In this document: positions 29,215 through 35,601 of the stretch, in pieces | How positions within the stretch are numbered: the first letter of the stretch is position 1 | Layout: the number at the start of each line of letters is the position of its first letter | Assembly (NCBI GenBank): GCA_046154545.1 | Contig: JBJXGC010000090.1 | Coordinates: forward strand, 1-35,601 | From: JBJXGC01 sp046154545 | GTDB lineage: Bacteria; Chloroflexota; Dehalococcoidia; Tepidiformales; Tepidiformaceae | DNA: 35,601 nucleotides | Direction of reading: 5' to 3' | Notes under the pieces: generated by a model | The model's database searches: none | Seen by the model: the letters and a program-made list of their open reading frames with translations, nothing else | Told to the model about the DNA's origin: nothing | Made by a program: the position numbers and the translations under genes

Positions 29215-30107
29215 GGCGGTGGTGCGAATCCCGCCGCACCTTCCAGGAGAGGCACGGGTGCCAGGGCGGCGCGAATTGCGTCACGCGCCGCGGCGTAGCG
29301 GGCTCCGGTCCAGCCGTCATCTCGCACGACCCTCGTCAAGGTCGCGCTGGCGGTGGTCGCCCGAAAACGGCCGCCGCCCTGGTGGAGGAACTGCGTCACG
29401 TACTCGGCCGCCTCCAGCTCGGCCAGCCGCCGGCCGAACGCGTCCGCGTCGCGGAGGGGCAGCATCGGAGCAACCGAGACACCGATCGGGATGCCGACAG
29501 CCCGGAGCTGCTCGAGCGCAGCGAATCGTGCTTCGATGGGCGGACACGAGGGTTCGTAGCGCCGTCGGACACCTTCGTCGTCGGTCGTGACGGTCATGCT
29601 CACGCGGACATGGGAGAATTGGCGCAGCAGATCGATGTCCCGGGTCACCAGCGGACTCCTCGTCTGGACCGTCAGCCGCGGTTGGACCGGCAGGAGCGCT
29701 TCCAGGACACGTCGCGTCAGACCAGCGCCCGCTTCGACTGGCTGATACGGGTCAGTGACGCTTGAAAGGTAGACGCTATCGCCCGGCGCAAGGCGGCATG
29801 ACGGTGACCGGGCGCGCGTGGCCTTTTCGATGAGAGCCACCGCGTTCTCCTTGACCTTCACCCAGCGGCCCCAGGCATCGCGCGCCATCTCCGTTGGGGC
29901 AAAGGAGCGTGCGTAGCAGTAGTCGCAGCCGAAACCGCAACCGCTATACGGGTTGAGCACCCATCGGTATGCCTTCATGAAGCCGGACGCCGGCCGGAGG
30001 ATCGAGGCCGACTCAATGTACTCCACGCTCCGGGCCCCTTGCCGCGGCAAGCCGGGAGCGGGGCTGGGCACAGCGAATCCACCAAGTGTGAGTTGGAGGG
30101 CGGTCAT
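29211..30107 (-). CDS. Rv2578c-family radical SAM protein (SplB-like)
   Basis: A 298-residue radical SAM protein related to spore photoproduct lyase. The cluster motif is C-G-F-G-C-D-Y-C (Cys57, 61, 64), preceded by the family's N-P-Y-S-G and followed by Y-A-R-S-F. Other family blocks are D-S-V-Y-L-S-S-V-T-D-P-Y-Q-P-V-E, T-V-Q-T-R-S-P-L-V-T-R-D, and S-M-T-V-T-T-D-D-E-G-V-R-R-R-Y-E-P. The protein lacks the UV-lesion specificity evidence needed to call it a lyase. A perfect GAAC-N4-GTTC box over its promoter suggests a DNA-damage role. It overlaps the methyltransferase gene by 4 nt. Confidence 0.92.
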   Translation of the reverse strand: MTALQLTLGGFAVPSPAPGLPRQGARSVEYIESASILRPASGFMKAYRWVLNPYSGCGFGCDYCYARSFAPTEMARDAWGRWVKVKENAVALIEKATRARSPSCRLAPGDSVYLSSVTDPYQPVEAGAGLTRRVLEALLPVQPRLTVQTRSPLVTRDIDLLRQFSHVRVSMTVTTDDEGVRRRYEPSCPPIEARFAALEQLRAVGIPIGVSVAPMLPLRDADAFGRRLAELEAAEYVTQFLHQGGGRFRATTASATLTRVVRDDGWTGARYAAARDAIRAALAPVPLLEGAAGFAPPP

Positions 30108-30115
30108 TATCGAAC

Positions 30116-30151
30116 AGGATATGCCCGGACTCTGGACAGAACAAGTGTTCT
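30116..30151 (-). promoter_or_regulatory. LexA-type SOS box and promoter of the radical SAM gene
   Basis: AGAACAAGTGTTCT (30138-30151) is a perfect inverted repeat that fits the Gram-positive LexA consensus GAACRNRYGTTC. On the minus strand it contains TTGTTC (30139-30144). That hexamer is spaced 17 nt from TATCCT (30116-30121), 8 nt before the ATG. LexA bound here would block the -35. The remaining 216 bases to the next gene (30152-30367) hold only short inverted repeats such as GGGAA...TTCCC at about 30265-30285 and no gene. Confidence 0.7.
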
Positions 30152-30367
30152 TTGCGCCTGGGCGATGCGGGCCCTGCCGCCGTTCATGAAGGGGAGTTCA
30201 CCGCTCTACCAGCAGTGATATCCGCGACAGCCACGCGAGCGTAGACGCTGACGGCCGCGAGCCATGGGAAGTTCAGGGAGTTCCCACTTCACGGTTCGGC
30301 CTGCACCGTCGATGCTGAGCACTGGCGTACCCGCCCGGAACCTTGGTGCGCCGCCCGGAGAATCCTT

Positions 30368-31927
30368 ATGACCACACTACCGCGCCGCACACAGGGCATG
30401 CTCGTCACCGCTGGCCTGGCGATCGTGGCCGCCGTAGTCGGCGCCGTCATCCTCTTCAGTTCGAGCAAAGCGAACAACGTGGACCTGACGGCAGCCGGCC
30501 TCGTACCCGAGGACGCCGTCCTCTACGCGGGGTTCAATACCGACCTTTCGTCCGGGCAATGGGTCTCGGCCTTCAAACTGGTCGAGCGGCTTGGCCAGGA
30601 AGACCCGGAGGGCGAGCTCAAGCGGGCACTGGCCGAAGACGGGACCCTTGACTGGGACGAGGATGTCGCGCCCTTCCTCGGCGGCGACGCGGCCGTCTTC
30701 ATGACGTCGTTGACGGAAACCGACGAGTTCACAAACGGCGCCGTCATCGTGCGCTGTAAGGACGCGGGCAAGGCGCTGGCCGCCCTCATTCGCCAGGCCG
30801 ACACCAGCTTCACGAAGAAGACCTACGGCGGTTTCGAGTATCAGATAGGCCTCGACGGCGAAGGCTATGTCGTCGTGATCGGTGACCACCTCGTCGTCAG
30901 CGGGAGCGAAGAGACGCTGAAATCCGTGATCGACGTGAAGAACGGGAAGACGAAGTCGATCGCAAACCTTGAGGCGTTCAAGGCGCTGCGCGACGACCTC
31001 ACGCGGGACTTCATCGCGTTCGTCTACGTGGACACGAAACGGGTGATCGACGACACGTTCCTGGCTGAGCCAATCCTCCGCGAGGCCTTCGACAAGGCCG
31101 CCTCACAGGACATCCTCCTCAAGCCGTTCGCCGCAGCCGTGACCGCAGCGAACGCCGGATTCGCCGCCCAGGCTGCCACGGGCGCGGAGGGAGCCGCTGC
31201 CGACGCCATGAAACCGCGGGAGTCGCGGTTCGCGAAGATGGTCCCGGCGCGGACGACGATCTTCTTCTCGACGGCTGGCCTCGCGAAGACGTGGGCCGAC
31301 ACCACCGCGGGCGGCGCGCGCAAGGAGATTGACGACGCGCTCGCCAGTGGGCCCTTCGGCACGCTCGAAGACGCGCTTCGCGAAGCGGGCCGCCCGCTCG
31401 GGCTGGACAGCATCGAGGAGGTCATCGCCCTGCTGACCGGCGAGACCGCGGTCGCCGTCTGGATGGAAGACAGCACCACCGACTCAGCCGAGGGACTGCT
31501 CTTGGCCGAAGTCGCCGACGAGGCAAAGGCCCGCGACGTCCTCAAGAAGCTCTTCGCGAAGTCGCAGTCACGGATCGAAACGATCGCGGGCAAGGAAGTG
31601 GTCCTGGCCCGGAACGGCAACGACGCTGCCGCCTACGTGGTCGCAGACGGCTACGCGCTGATCGGTACCGAGGCCGCCGTGCGGGCGGTGCTGGACGGTG
31701 GGCCCAACCTCGCGGGCGCGGCCAAATACCAGCACACCAGGAAGGCGCTTTCGACGCCCATGGGCAGCTTCCTCTACCTCGACATGCATGCGCTGCTGTT
31801 GAGCGACGCGGCGAGCAGCGCCGTACCCGTCGATGCGGTGGCGGAGAACCTCGAAGGCTTTATCGTCAACTATGTGCAGGATGGTGGCCTTGCCCGGGTT
31901 TCGGCTGTGCTTTCCGTGAAGGAGTGA
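30368..31927 (+). CDS. DUF3352 domain protein, membrane-anchored
   Basis: A 519-residue protein with one N-terminal membrane helix (about 10-32) and a large exported domain. The DUF3352 pattern is visible: L-V-P-E-D-A-V-L-Y-A-G-F-N-T-D, F-L-G-G-D-A-A-V-F-M, a repeat-like second half with L-L-T-G-E-T-A-V-A-V-W-M, and alternating A-Y-V-V-A-D-G-Y-A-L-I-G-T-E strands. The two halves look internally related. The function is unknown. GGAGAA stands 6 nt before the ATG. The next gene starts 3 nt after the stop, so they form an operon. Confidence 0.85.
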   Translation: MTTLPRRTQGMLVTAGLAIVAAVVGAVILFSSSKANNVDLTAAGLVPEDAVLYAGFNTDLSSGQWVSAFKLVERLGQEDPEGELKRALAEDGTLDWDEDVAPFLGGDAAVFMTSLTETDEFTNGAVIVRCKDAGKALAALIRQADTSFTKKTYGGFEYQIGLDGEGYVVVIGDHLVVSGSEETLKSVIDVKNGKTKSIANLEAFKALRDDLTRDFIAFVYVDTKRVIDDTFLAEPILREAFDKAASQDILLKPFAAAVTAANAGFAAQAATGAEGAAADAMKPRESRFAKMVPARTTIFFSTAGLAKTWADTTAGGARKEIDDALASGPFGTLEDALREAGRPLGLDSIEEVIALLTGETAVAVWMEDSTTDSAEGLLLAEVADEAKARDVLKKLFAKSQSRIETIAGKEVVLARNGNDAAAYVVADGYALIGTEAAVRAVLDGGPNLAGAAKYQHTRKALSTPMGSFLYLDMHALLLSDAASSAVPVDAVAENLEGFIVNYVQDGGLARVSAVLSVKE

Positions 31928-31930
31928 GGA

Positions 31931-32401
31931 GTGGATCTGCGCCGCGCCGTTGCCTCGGGCTGTAGCCTGGCCGCCGGGCCGCTTGCGATGGTGGGGTTCT
32001 TCCTCCCCTGGGCCGACGGGCCAGGCGTGCTCTCCAGCACGACCTTCTCAGGCTTCTCCCTGGTCCGCTTCACGGGGCACCTGCGTCAGCTCGACCTGAG
32101 CCTGGCGCAGGGCGGCCTCCTCTGGCTGGTGCGCCTTGCTATCCTCGCCGTGCCCATCGCCGCAGCCTGGCAGGCCGCGCTGGCGCCCCGGCTGCGGTGG
32201 CACGTGGCGTACACCTGGAGCGGCTGGTACCTCGTGGCCTTCGCGTGCGTTGCGCTTGCGATGGGTCTCTGGCGGGTGGGTCTCACCGGGCCACCGTCGG
32301 GGCTGGCGCTCATCGCGGCGGCCGCACTCTGCTTCGTGGCCGGGCAGCTTGCCGGGCACCGGCTGGACGAGGCAGGATCCGCCGCCCCGTTCGCTCGCTG
32401 A
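31931..32401 (+). CDS. Small four-helix membrane protein
   Basis: A 156-residue hydrophobic protein with about four membrane helices: G-P-L-A-M-V-G-F-F-L-P-W, L-L-W-L-V-R-L-A-I-L-A-V-P-I, W-Y-L-V-A-F-A-C-V-A-L-A-M-G and L-A-L-I-A-A-A-A-L-C-F-V. The F-F-L-P-W-A-D start resembles small uncharacterised membrane proteins in Chloroflexota. The GTG start has GGAGTGAGGA directly upstream, overlapping the end of the DUF3352 gene. Function unknown. Confidence 0.75.
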   Translation: MDLRRAVASGCSLAAGPLAMVGFFLPWADGPGVLSSTTFSGFSLVRFTGHLRQLDLSLAQGGLLWLVRLAILAVPIAAAWQAALAPRLRWHVAYTWSGWYLVAFACVALAMGLWRVGLTGPPSGLALIAAAALCFVAGQLAGHRLDEAGSAAPFAR

Positions 32402-32450
32402 CAGCCGTGACCCACGACAGTGGCCGCGACGATCGCCTCCGTAAGGGACT

Positions 32451-33038
32451 TCACGCTGGCCGGCGATGCCGCCTGCTGGCGGCCACCACGGCGGCAACGC
32501 CGAAGACACCAGAACCGCCAGCCACCCCAATCGCCAGCCACGCCAGTCCAGGCAGGACCGCGCTGTCGCGGGCGCTGCCAACTGGCACTTCGATAGACGG
32601 CTTCGGCGGCACCGCGGCGGCCGCAGCCGAGACGGGGACCCTGCTCGCGGCCTGGAGCCTGCCGTCACCGACGATGACGACCCCGACCATCCCAGGGTGA
32701 AGCGTGCAGGCATAGGGATATGTACCCGACGCGGGGAAGAGGACATCGGCGGCCGCGCCGGAGACAACGTTGCCCTCGACGGACCACGTCTGGCCGATCA
32801 CGACATGTAGGTAGGGATCCTTGTTCTGGAAGCGCACCCGGGTGCCAGGCTCCACCCGGAGGACGGTCGGCGAAAAGCAACCCGCCATGCTCACTTCAGA
32901 CCCGTGAGCTTCGTTTTCTGGGGCCCCGTGACAGCCGCCCCCACCCGCGGACGCAGAATCGAGACCGGCGGCGAAAAGCGACGACGCGATCACCGTGAAG
33001 ATCGAAACGACCCGAGTGCGGTTCTTCCAGGACCTCAT
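32451..33038 (-). CDS. Exported, C-terminally anchored cupredoxin
   Basis: A 195-residue blue-copper-type protein. A signal peptide occupies about 1-31. The cupredoxin domain (about 50-125) has the type 1 copper ligands His78 in P-Y-L-H-V-V, and Cys111, His114 and Met117 in A-C-T-L-H-P-G-M. A Pro/Ala linker leads to a membrane helix (about 167-188) and an R-R-H-R-R tail. Extra Cys36, His37, His45 and Cys54 near the N-terminus of the mature protein are unusual. The ATG at 33038 has GGAGGG 7 nt upstream. It is likely an electron carrier or copper protein outside the membrane. Its promoter matches that of the ECF sigma gene. Confidence 0.9.
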   Translation of the reverse strand: MRSWKNRTRVVSIFTVIASSLFAAGLDSASAGGGGCHGAPENEAHGSEVSMAGCFSPTVLRVEPGTRVRFQNKDPYLHVVIGQTWSVEGNVVSGAAADVLFPASGTYPYACTLHPGMVGVVIVGDGRLQAASRVPVSAAAAAVPPKPSIEVPVGSARDSAVLPGLAWLAIGVAGGSGVFGVAAVVAASRRHRRPA

Positions 33039-33062
33039 GGCCTTACCCTCCAGCATTACATC

Positions 33063-33091
33063 CTCTACACCTGCCGTTTCGACGCGGTTCC
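33063..33091 (-). promoter_or_regulatory. ECF-type promoter of the cupredoxin gene
   Basis: On the minus strand GGAACC (33086-33091), a 17-nt spacer ending in GGT, then GTAGAG (33063-33068). The -35, spacer length and GGT-GTA junction match the promoter before the sigma gene at 34436-34464. It starts 2 nt after the anti-sigma stop codon. Confidence 0.65.
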
Positions 33092-33092
33092 C

Positions 33093-33854
33093 TCACGGCA
33101 GTGAGGCGGCGATCGCTAAGGCCTCCTCCCTGGTGAGGGTCTCGGTCTCCAGCCGGTAGTTGAGCCGGCTCCCCCGCCAAACGAGCGTCTTTCCGGGGAC
33201 GGTGCGTTCTGAGCCAACGGCGACGCTGCCATCCTCGCCCAGGAACCGGACGATGTGCGGTTCGGAGAGCCAGTAGGCGGGGCGCCCGCCTACCTCGAGC
33301 TCTTCGAGGGCCTCCGTCGTCTTGCCGAACGCCGTCTTTTCGAAGATGGGGCTATCGACTTCCCAGAGGTCGAAGGCGGCGTAATGGAGGATGACGACAG
33401 GCACCCCGAGGTAGGTCGCGATGTAGTACGCGAGCGGCTCGCCGAGGCCCGGTGGTTCGGCGGGCGAGAATCCCAACCGCGAGGTCACGGCCTCCTTCGT
33501 CGTCAGTGTGGCGATCTCGGCGAGCGGCCGAGGCGCCGGGAGGGGCGTCGGCGTCACGCCCGGGGCTGGCGGCGGGATGAGCTCGATTCGCTCGCCCTCT
33601 ACGGCAAGGCCAAGGAAGTCAGCAACGGCGTCCCGCGCTTCGCGTGAGCCGATGAGCAATCCCGCGGTGGCCAGGGCGAGCGCGGCGATGGCAGCGAGAA
33701 CGGGACGAAGCACCCGCCGCGATGAGTGGCGGGGCACCGGGTCGGCGGGAAGTCGCGCCATCACCCCGGACACGATGTCCGGCGATGCCGGGAAGACGGC
33801 AGAACGGGCGGTGGTTTGGAGGAGTCTCTCTTCCCAGCGGTCAGGCTCAGGCAT
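33093..33854 (-). CDS. Membrane anti-sigma factor
   Basis: A 253-residue single-pass protein. A cytoplasmic N-terminal part (about 1-46) would hold the sigma factor. A membrane helix spans about 49-67 (V-L-A-A-I-A-A-L-A-L-A-T-A-G-L-L-I). After a Pro-rich linker, an extracytoplasmic sensor of the DUF4367-like type ends in G-R-P-A-Y-W-L-S-E-P-H and L-N-Y-R-L-E-T-E-T-L-T-R-E-E-A-L-A-I-A. No zinc-finger HxxxCxxC motif is seen. The start overlaps the sigma gene by 8 nt, the usual arrangement for a sigma/anti-sigma pair. The signal sensed is unknown; the linked cupredoxin hints at copper or redox stress. Confidence 0.85.
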   Translation of the reverse strand: MPEPDRWEERLLQTTARSAVFPASPDIVSGVMARLPADPVPRHSSRRVLRPVLAAIAALALATAGLLIGSREARDAVADFLGLAVEGERIELIPPPAPGVTPTPLPAPRPLAEIATLTTKEAVTSRLGFSPAEPPGLGEPLAYYIATYLGVPVVILHYAAFDLWEVDSPIFEKTAFGKTTEALEELEVGGRPAYWLSEPHIVRFLGEDGSVAVGSERTVPGKTLVWRGSRLNYRLETETLTREEALAIAASLP

Positions 33855-34428
33855 GGTCCCCTCCGGCGGGCCGTAGCGACGGGTACTGCTCCTCGATCAC
33901 GGCCCGCAGCCGCGCCCCGGCGCGGTGCAGGCGAGACTTGACCGTCCCCGGCGGCTTGCCGATCGCTGCAGCGATCTCCCGCTCGGGCAGGTCGAGGAAC
34001 CAGCGCAGATAGAGCACGACACGGTCCTCCTCTGAGAGTTCGCGCATGGCCCGCCAGAGGAGGCGCTGCCCTTCGGACTCCTCCGCGAGCAGGGCTGGTT
34101 GCGGCGGGTCCTCCGGCCGCAGGCGGCTAAACCGGGCGATCACGCCCTGGCGCCGCCCCCGCGACCGCACGGCGTTCAGGGCCGCGTTCGTGACAATGCG
34201 CAGGAGCCACGGCCGAAACGGCTCACCGGCCCGGAACCTGTCGAGCGCGCCATAAGCACGGATGAACGCCTCCTGGGCAACGTCCTCGGCGGCAGCCGGG
34301 TCGTGCGTAATCAAAAAGGCCGTGCGGAACGCGACCGCCTGGTACCGTTCGACCAGCATGGCGAACGCCTGGCGGTCACCACCGCAGGCAGCGCGGACGG
34401 CCCTGTCGTCATCGTTTTCGGGGTGCAC
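33847..34428 (-). CDS. ECF RNA polymerase sigma factor
   Basis: A 193-residue sigma-70 family group 4 factor. Region 2 reads F-A-M-L-V-E-R-Y-Q-A-V-A-F-R-T-A-F-L, then D-V-A-Q-E-A-F-I-R-A-Y-G-A-L-D-R-F and P-W-L-L-R-I-V-T-N-A-A-L-N. Region 4 reads L-S-E-E-D-R-V-V-L-Y-L-R-W-F-L-D-L-P-E-R-E-I-A-A-A-I-G-K-P-P-G-T-V-K-S-R-L-H-R-A. I place the start at GTG 34428, 7 nt after a GTACAA -10; GTG 34443 would lie inside that -10 element. It probably activates its own promoter and the cupredoxin promoter. Confidence 0.88.
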   Translation of the reverse strand: MHPENDDDRAVRAACGGDRQAFAMLVERYQAVAFRTAFLITHDPAAAEDVAQEAFIRAYGALDRFRAGEPFRPWLLRIVTNAALNAVRSRGRRQGVIARFSRLRPEDPPQPALLAEESEGQRLLWRAMRELSEEDRVVLYLRWFLDLPEREIAAAIGKPPGTVKSRLHRAGARLRAVIEEQYPSLRPAGGDHA

Positions 34429-34435
34429 CTGAGTG

Positions 34436-34464
34436 TTGTACACCGCACACGCACCGGCGGTTCC
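34436..34464 (-). promoter_or_regulatory. Autoregulatory ECF promoter of the sigma gene
   Basis: On the minus strand GGAACC (34459-34464), a 17-nt spacer ending in GGT, then GTACAA (34436-34441), 7 nt before GTG 34428. GGAAC is the classical -35 of ECF sigma factors, and the layout suggests a leaderless transcript. Confidence 0.65.
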
Positions 34465-34483
34465 GCCATGGCAGAATCGCCCG

Positions 34484-35071
34484 ATGGAGCCAGTGTTTTT
34501 CGAGTCGCCGGACGCATTTCGGACGTGGCTGGCCGAAAACCACGCGGAAGAAGCCGTGATCTGGCTGGGGTACTGGAAGAAGGGCGCCGGGAAGACGGGC
34601 CTGAGCTACTCCGAGGCGCTCGACGAGGCACTCTGCTTCGGTTGGATTGACGGCCAGGTGCGGTCGATCGACGAGACGGCGTACATGCAGCGTTGGACGC
34701 CGCGGAAGCGGGGCAGCATCTGGAGCAACGTGAACATCGAACGGATGACCGGGCTCATCGCGGCCGGCCGGGCCGCACCGGCGGGCCTGCTCGCTTTCGA
34801 GCAGCGCACGGCGGAGCGATCAGGTGTGTACTCGCACGAACAGTCGGAAGCCGAATTCGAGGCCAGCCAAGAGGCGGCCTTGCGCGCCGATGCGGGCGCG
34901 TGGGCGTTCTGGGAAGGGCAGCCGCCCTCCTATCGCCAGGCCGCAACCTGGTGGGTGATCAGCGCGAAACGAGGGGAGACGCGGGCCCGCCGCCTCGATC
35001 AACTGGCTGCAGCCTGCCAGGCTGGCCGGAGGCTCACCCAGTTCGTTAGCCCGGGCCGCCGCACGGAGTAG
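34484..35071 (+). CDS. YdeI/OmpD-associated family protein
   Basis: A 195-residue cytoplasmic protein of the YdeI-like family: F-E-S-P-D-A-F-R-T-W-L-A-E-N-H, E-A-V-I-W-L-G-Y-W-K-K, S-Y-S-E-A-L-D-E-A-L-C-F-G-W-I-D-G, and R-W-T-P-R-K-R-G-S-I-W-S-N-V-N. The C-terminal bacteriocin-protection-like helix ends in W-W-V-I-S-A-K-R-x-E-T-R-A-R-R-L. The molecular function is not established. CAGAAT lies 6 nt before the ATG, a leaderless-type start, and the sigma gene is divergent. Confidence 0.92.
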   Translation: MEPVFFESPDAFRTWLAENHAEEAVIWLGYWKKGAGKTGLSYSEALDEALCFGWIDGQVRSIDETAYMQRWTPRKRGSIWSNVNIERMTGLIAAGRAAPAGLLAFEQRTAERSGVYSHEQSEAEFEASQEAALRADAGAWAFWEGQPPSYRQAATWWVISAKRGETRARRLDQLAAACQAGRRLTQFVSPGRRTE

Positions 35072-35079
35072 CGTTGGGG

Positions 35080-35085
35080 TAGACT
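35080..35085 (+). promoter_or_regulatory. -10 box TAGACT, leaderless spacing
   Basis: TAGACT is followed by exactly 7 nt and then ATG 35093, with no ribosome binding site between them. Confidence 0.5.
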
Positions 35086-35092
35086 TCGACCG

Positions 35093-35601
35093 ATGTCCGA
35101 GAGACCTGCGCCTGACTACGCACTCCTCGACCGCCTGGGCGCGGCTGGCGCGATCTTCTATCCTCGCGACGACCAATCGCCGTGCCCGCCAGGGGCATCT
35201 GACCATCGGCTCCCCGTGCCCGGGGCTGTCCTGGCGGCCCGCTTCTACCGGGCAGACCCGGCCTACCCGACCGTCGTCTTCTTCCACGGCAACGGCGAAG
35301 TGATCGCCGACTACGACGAGATGGCGCGGGTGTACCACGGCCGCGCCGGCACGAACCTGGTGGTCGTTGATTTCCGCGCGTACGGGCAGAGCACCGGCCG
35401 CCCAACCTTCGCGACCCTGGTTGAGGACGCGCTGCCGGTGGCCGCCCAACTTCATTCGTTGCTCGACACCGAAGCGTTCGTTGGGCGCCGCTACGTCATG
35501 GGACGGAGCCTTGGCGCACACCCCGCACTCGAAATCGCCGCAAACGGAGCTGCGGGCTTCTCCGGCCTGATCATCGAAAGCGGCGCAGGGATGCTGCGGC
35601 G
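35093..35601 (+). CDS. Alpha/beta hydrolase, truncated by the window edge
   Basis: The first 169 residues of an alpha/beta-hydrolase, open to the right edge. T-V-V-F-F-H-G-N-G-E (about 61-70) forms the oxyanion region, V-V-D-F-R-A-Y-G-Q-S-T-G follows, and the nucleophile elbow is V-M-G-R-S-L-G-A-H-P (Ser at about 140). This is the BAAT/dienelactone-like serine hydrolase group related to YfhR/Bem46. The acid and histidine residues lie beyond the window. The start is set by the TAGACT -10 7 nt upstream. Confidence 0.88.
   Translation, partial: MSERPAPDYALLDRLGAAGAIFYPRDDQSPCPPGASDHRLPVPGAVLAARFYRADPAYPTVVFFHGNGEVIADYDEMARVYHGRAGTNLVVVDFRAYGQSTGRPTFATLVEDALPVAAQLHSLLDTEAFVGRRYVMGRSLGAHPALEIAANGAAGFSGLIIESGAGMLR

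Overview
The window is high-GC bacterial DNA, densely packed, with short intergenic gaps, many 1-4 nt start/stop overlaps and frequent GTG/TTG starts. No rRNA, tRNA, CRISPR array, transposase or phage gene was seen. The gene content suggests Chloroflexota, perhaps Dehalococcoidia/Tepidiforma-like: luciferase-like flavin monooxygenases, crotonases, an acyl-CoA-dehydrogenase-fold protein, DUF2851, DUF3352, a Rv2578c-type radical SAM protein, a Gram-positive-type LexA box and many promoters that look leaderless. The phylum is inferred from this mix; there is no marker gene. An actinobacterial-like high-GC relative is the main alternative.

Layout. 1-1.9 kb: heptamer tandem repeats, a DUF2851 gene coupled to a small XRE regulator, and a 136-bp inverted-repeat structure. 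1.9-9.4 kb: housekeeping metabolism (glpX with an HD phosphohydrolase; MOSC protein; two-domain sulfurtransferase; LLM monooxygenase with a PHP phosphoesterase; MerR regulator; moaA). 9.6-13.8 kb: a small helical protein, a PAS protein coupled to a metallo-beta-lactamase-fold hydrolase, an acyl-CoA-dehydrogenase-like flavoprotein, and a second LLM monooxygenase. 13.9-17.6 kb: a toxin/antitoxin-rich stretch with an orphan HicB, a crotonase, two tandem VapBC modules separated by a detached copy of the crotonase 3' end, and an exported RNase A-like toxin with a CdiI-type immunity gene. 17.7-25.3 kb: envelope functions (14-TM drug exporter, a large membrane-embedded alpha/beta-hydrolase-like protein, a MecA-type penicillin-binding protein divergent from a TIM-barrel lipoprotein, and a PAP2 phosphatase). 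25.2-30.1 kb: two methyltransferases, a second crotonase, a MazEF-type pair and a radical SAM protein with a LexA box over its promoter. 30.4-35.6 kb: a DUF3352 protein, a small membrane protein, an ECF sigma/anti-sigma pair with a cupredoxin apparently under the same sigma factor, a YdeI-family protein and the start of an alpha/beta hydrolase.

The most unusual features are these. (1) Several intergenic tandem arrays have an exact 7-bp period but different unit sequences, and some run into the stop codons of flanking genes. (2) There is a stand-alone membrane-anchored RNase A-fold toxin with its CdiI-like partner beside duplicated VapBC modules. (3) A shared GGAACC-N17-GTA promoter precedes both the ECF sigma gene and the cupredoxin gene. 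(4) A perfect GAAC-N4-GTTC box sits over the -35 of the radical SAM gene. (5) The second VapB carries a tandem duplication of its predicted toxin-binding segment.
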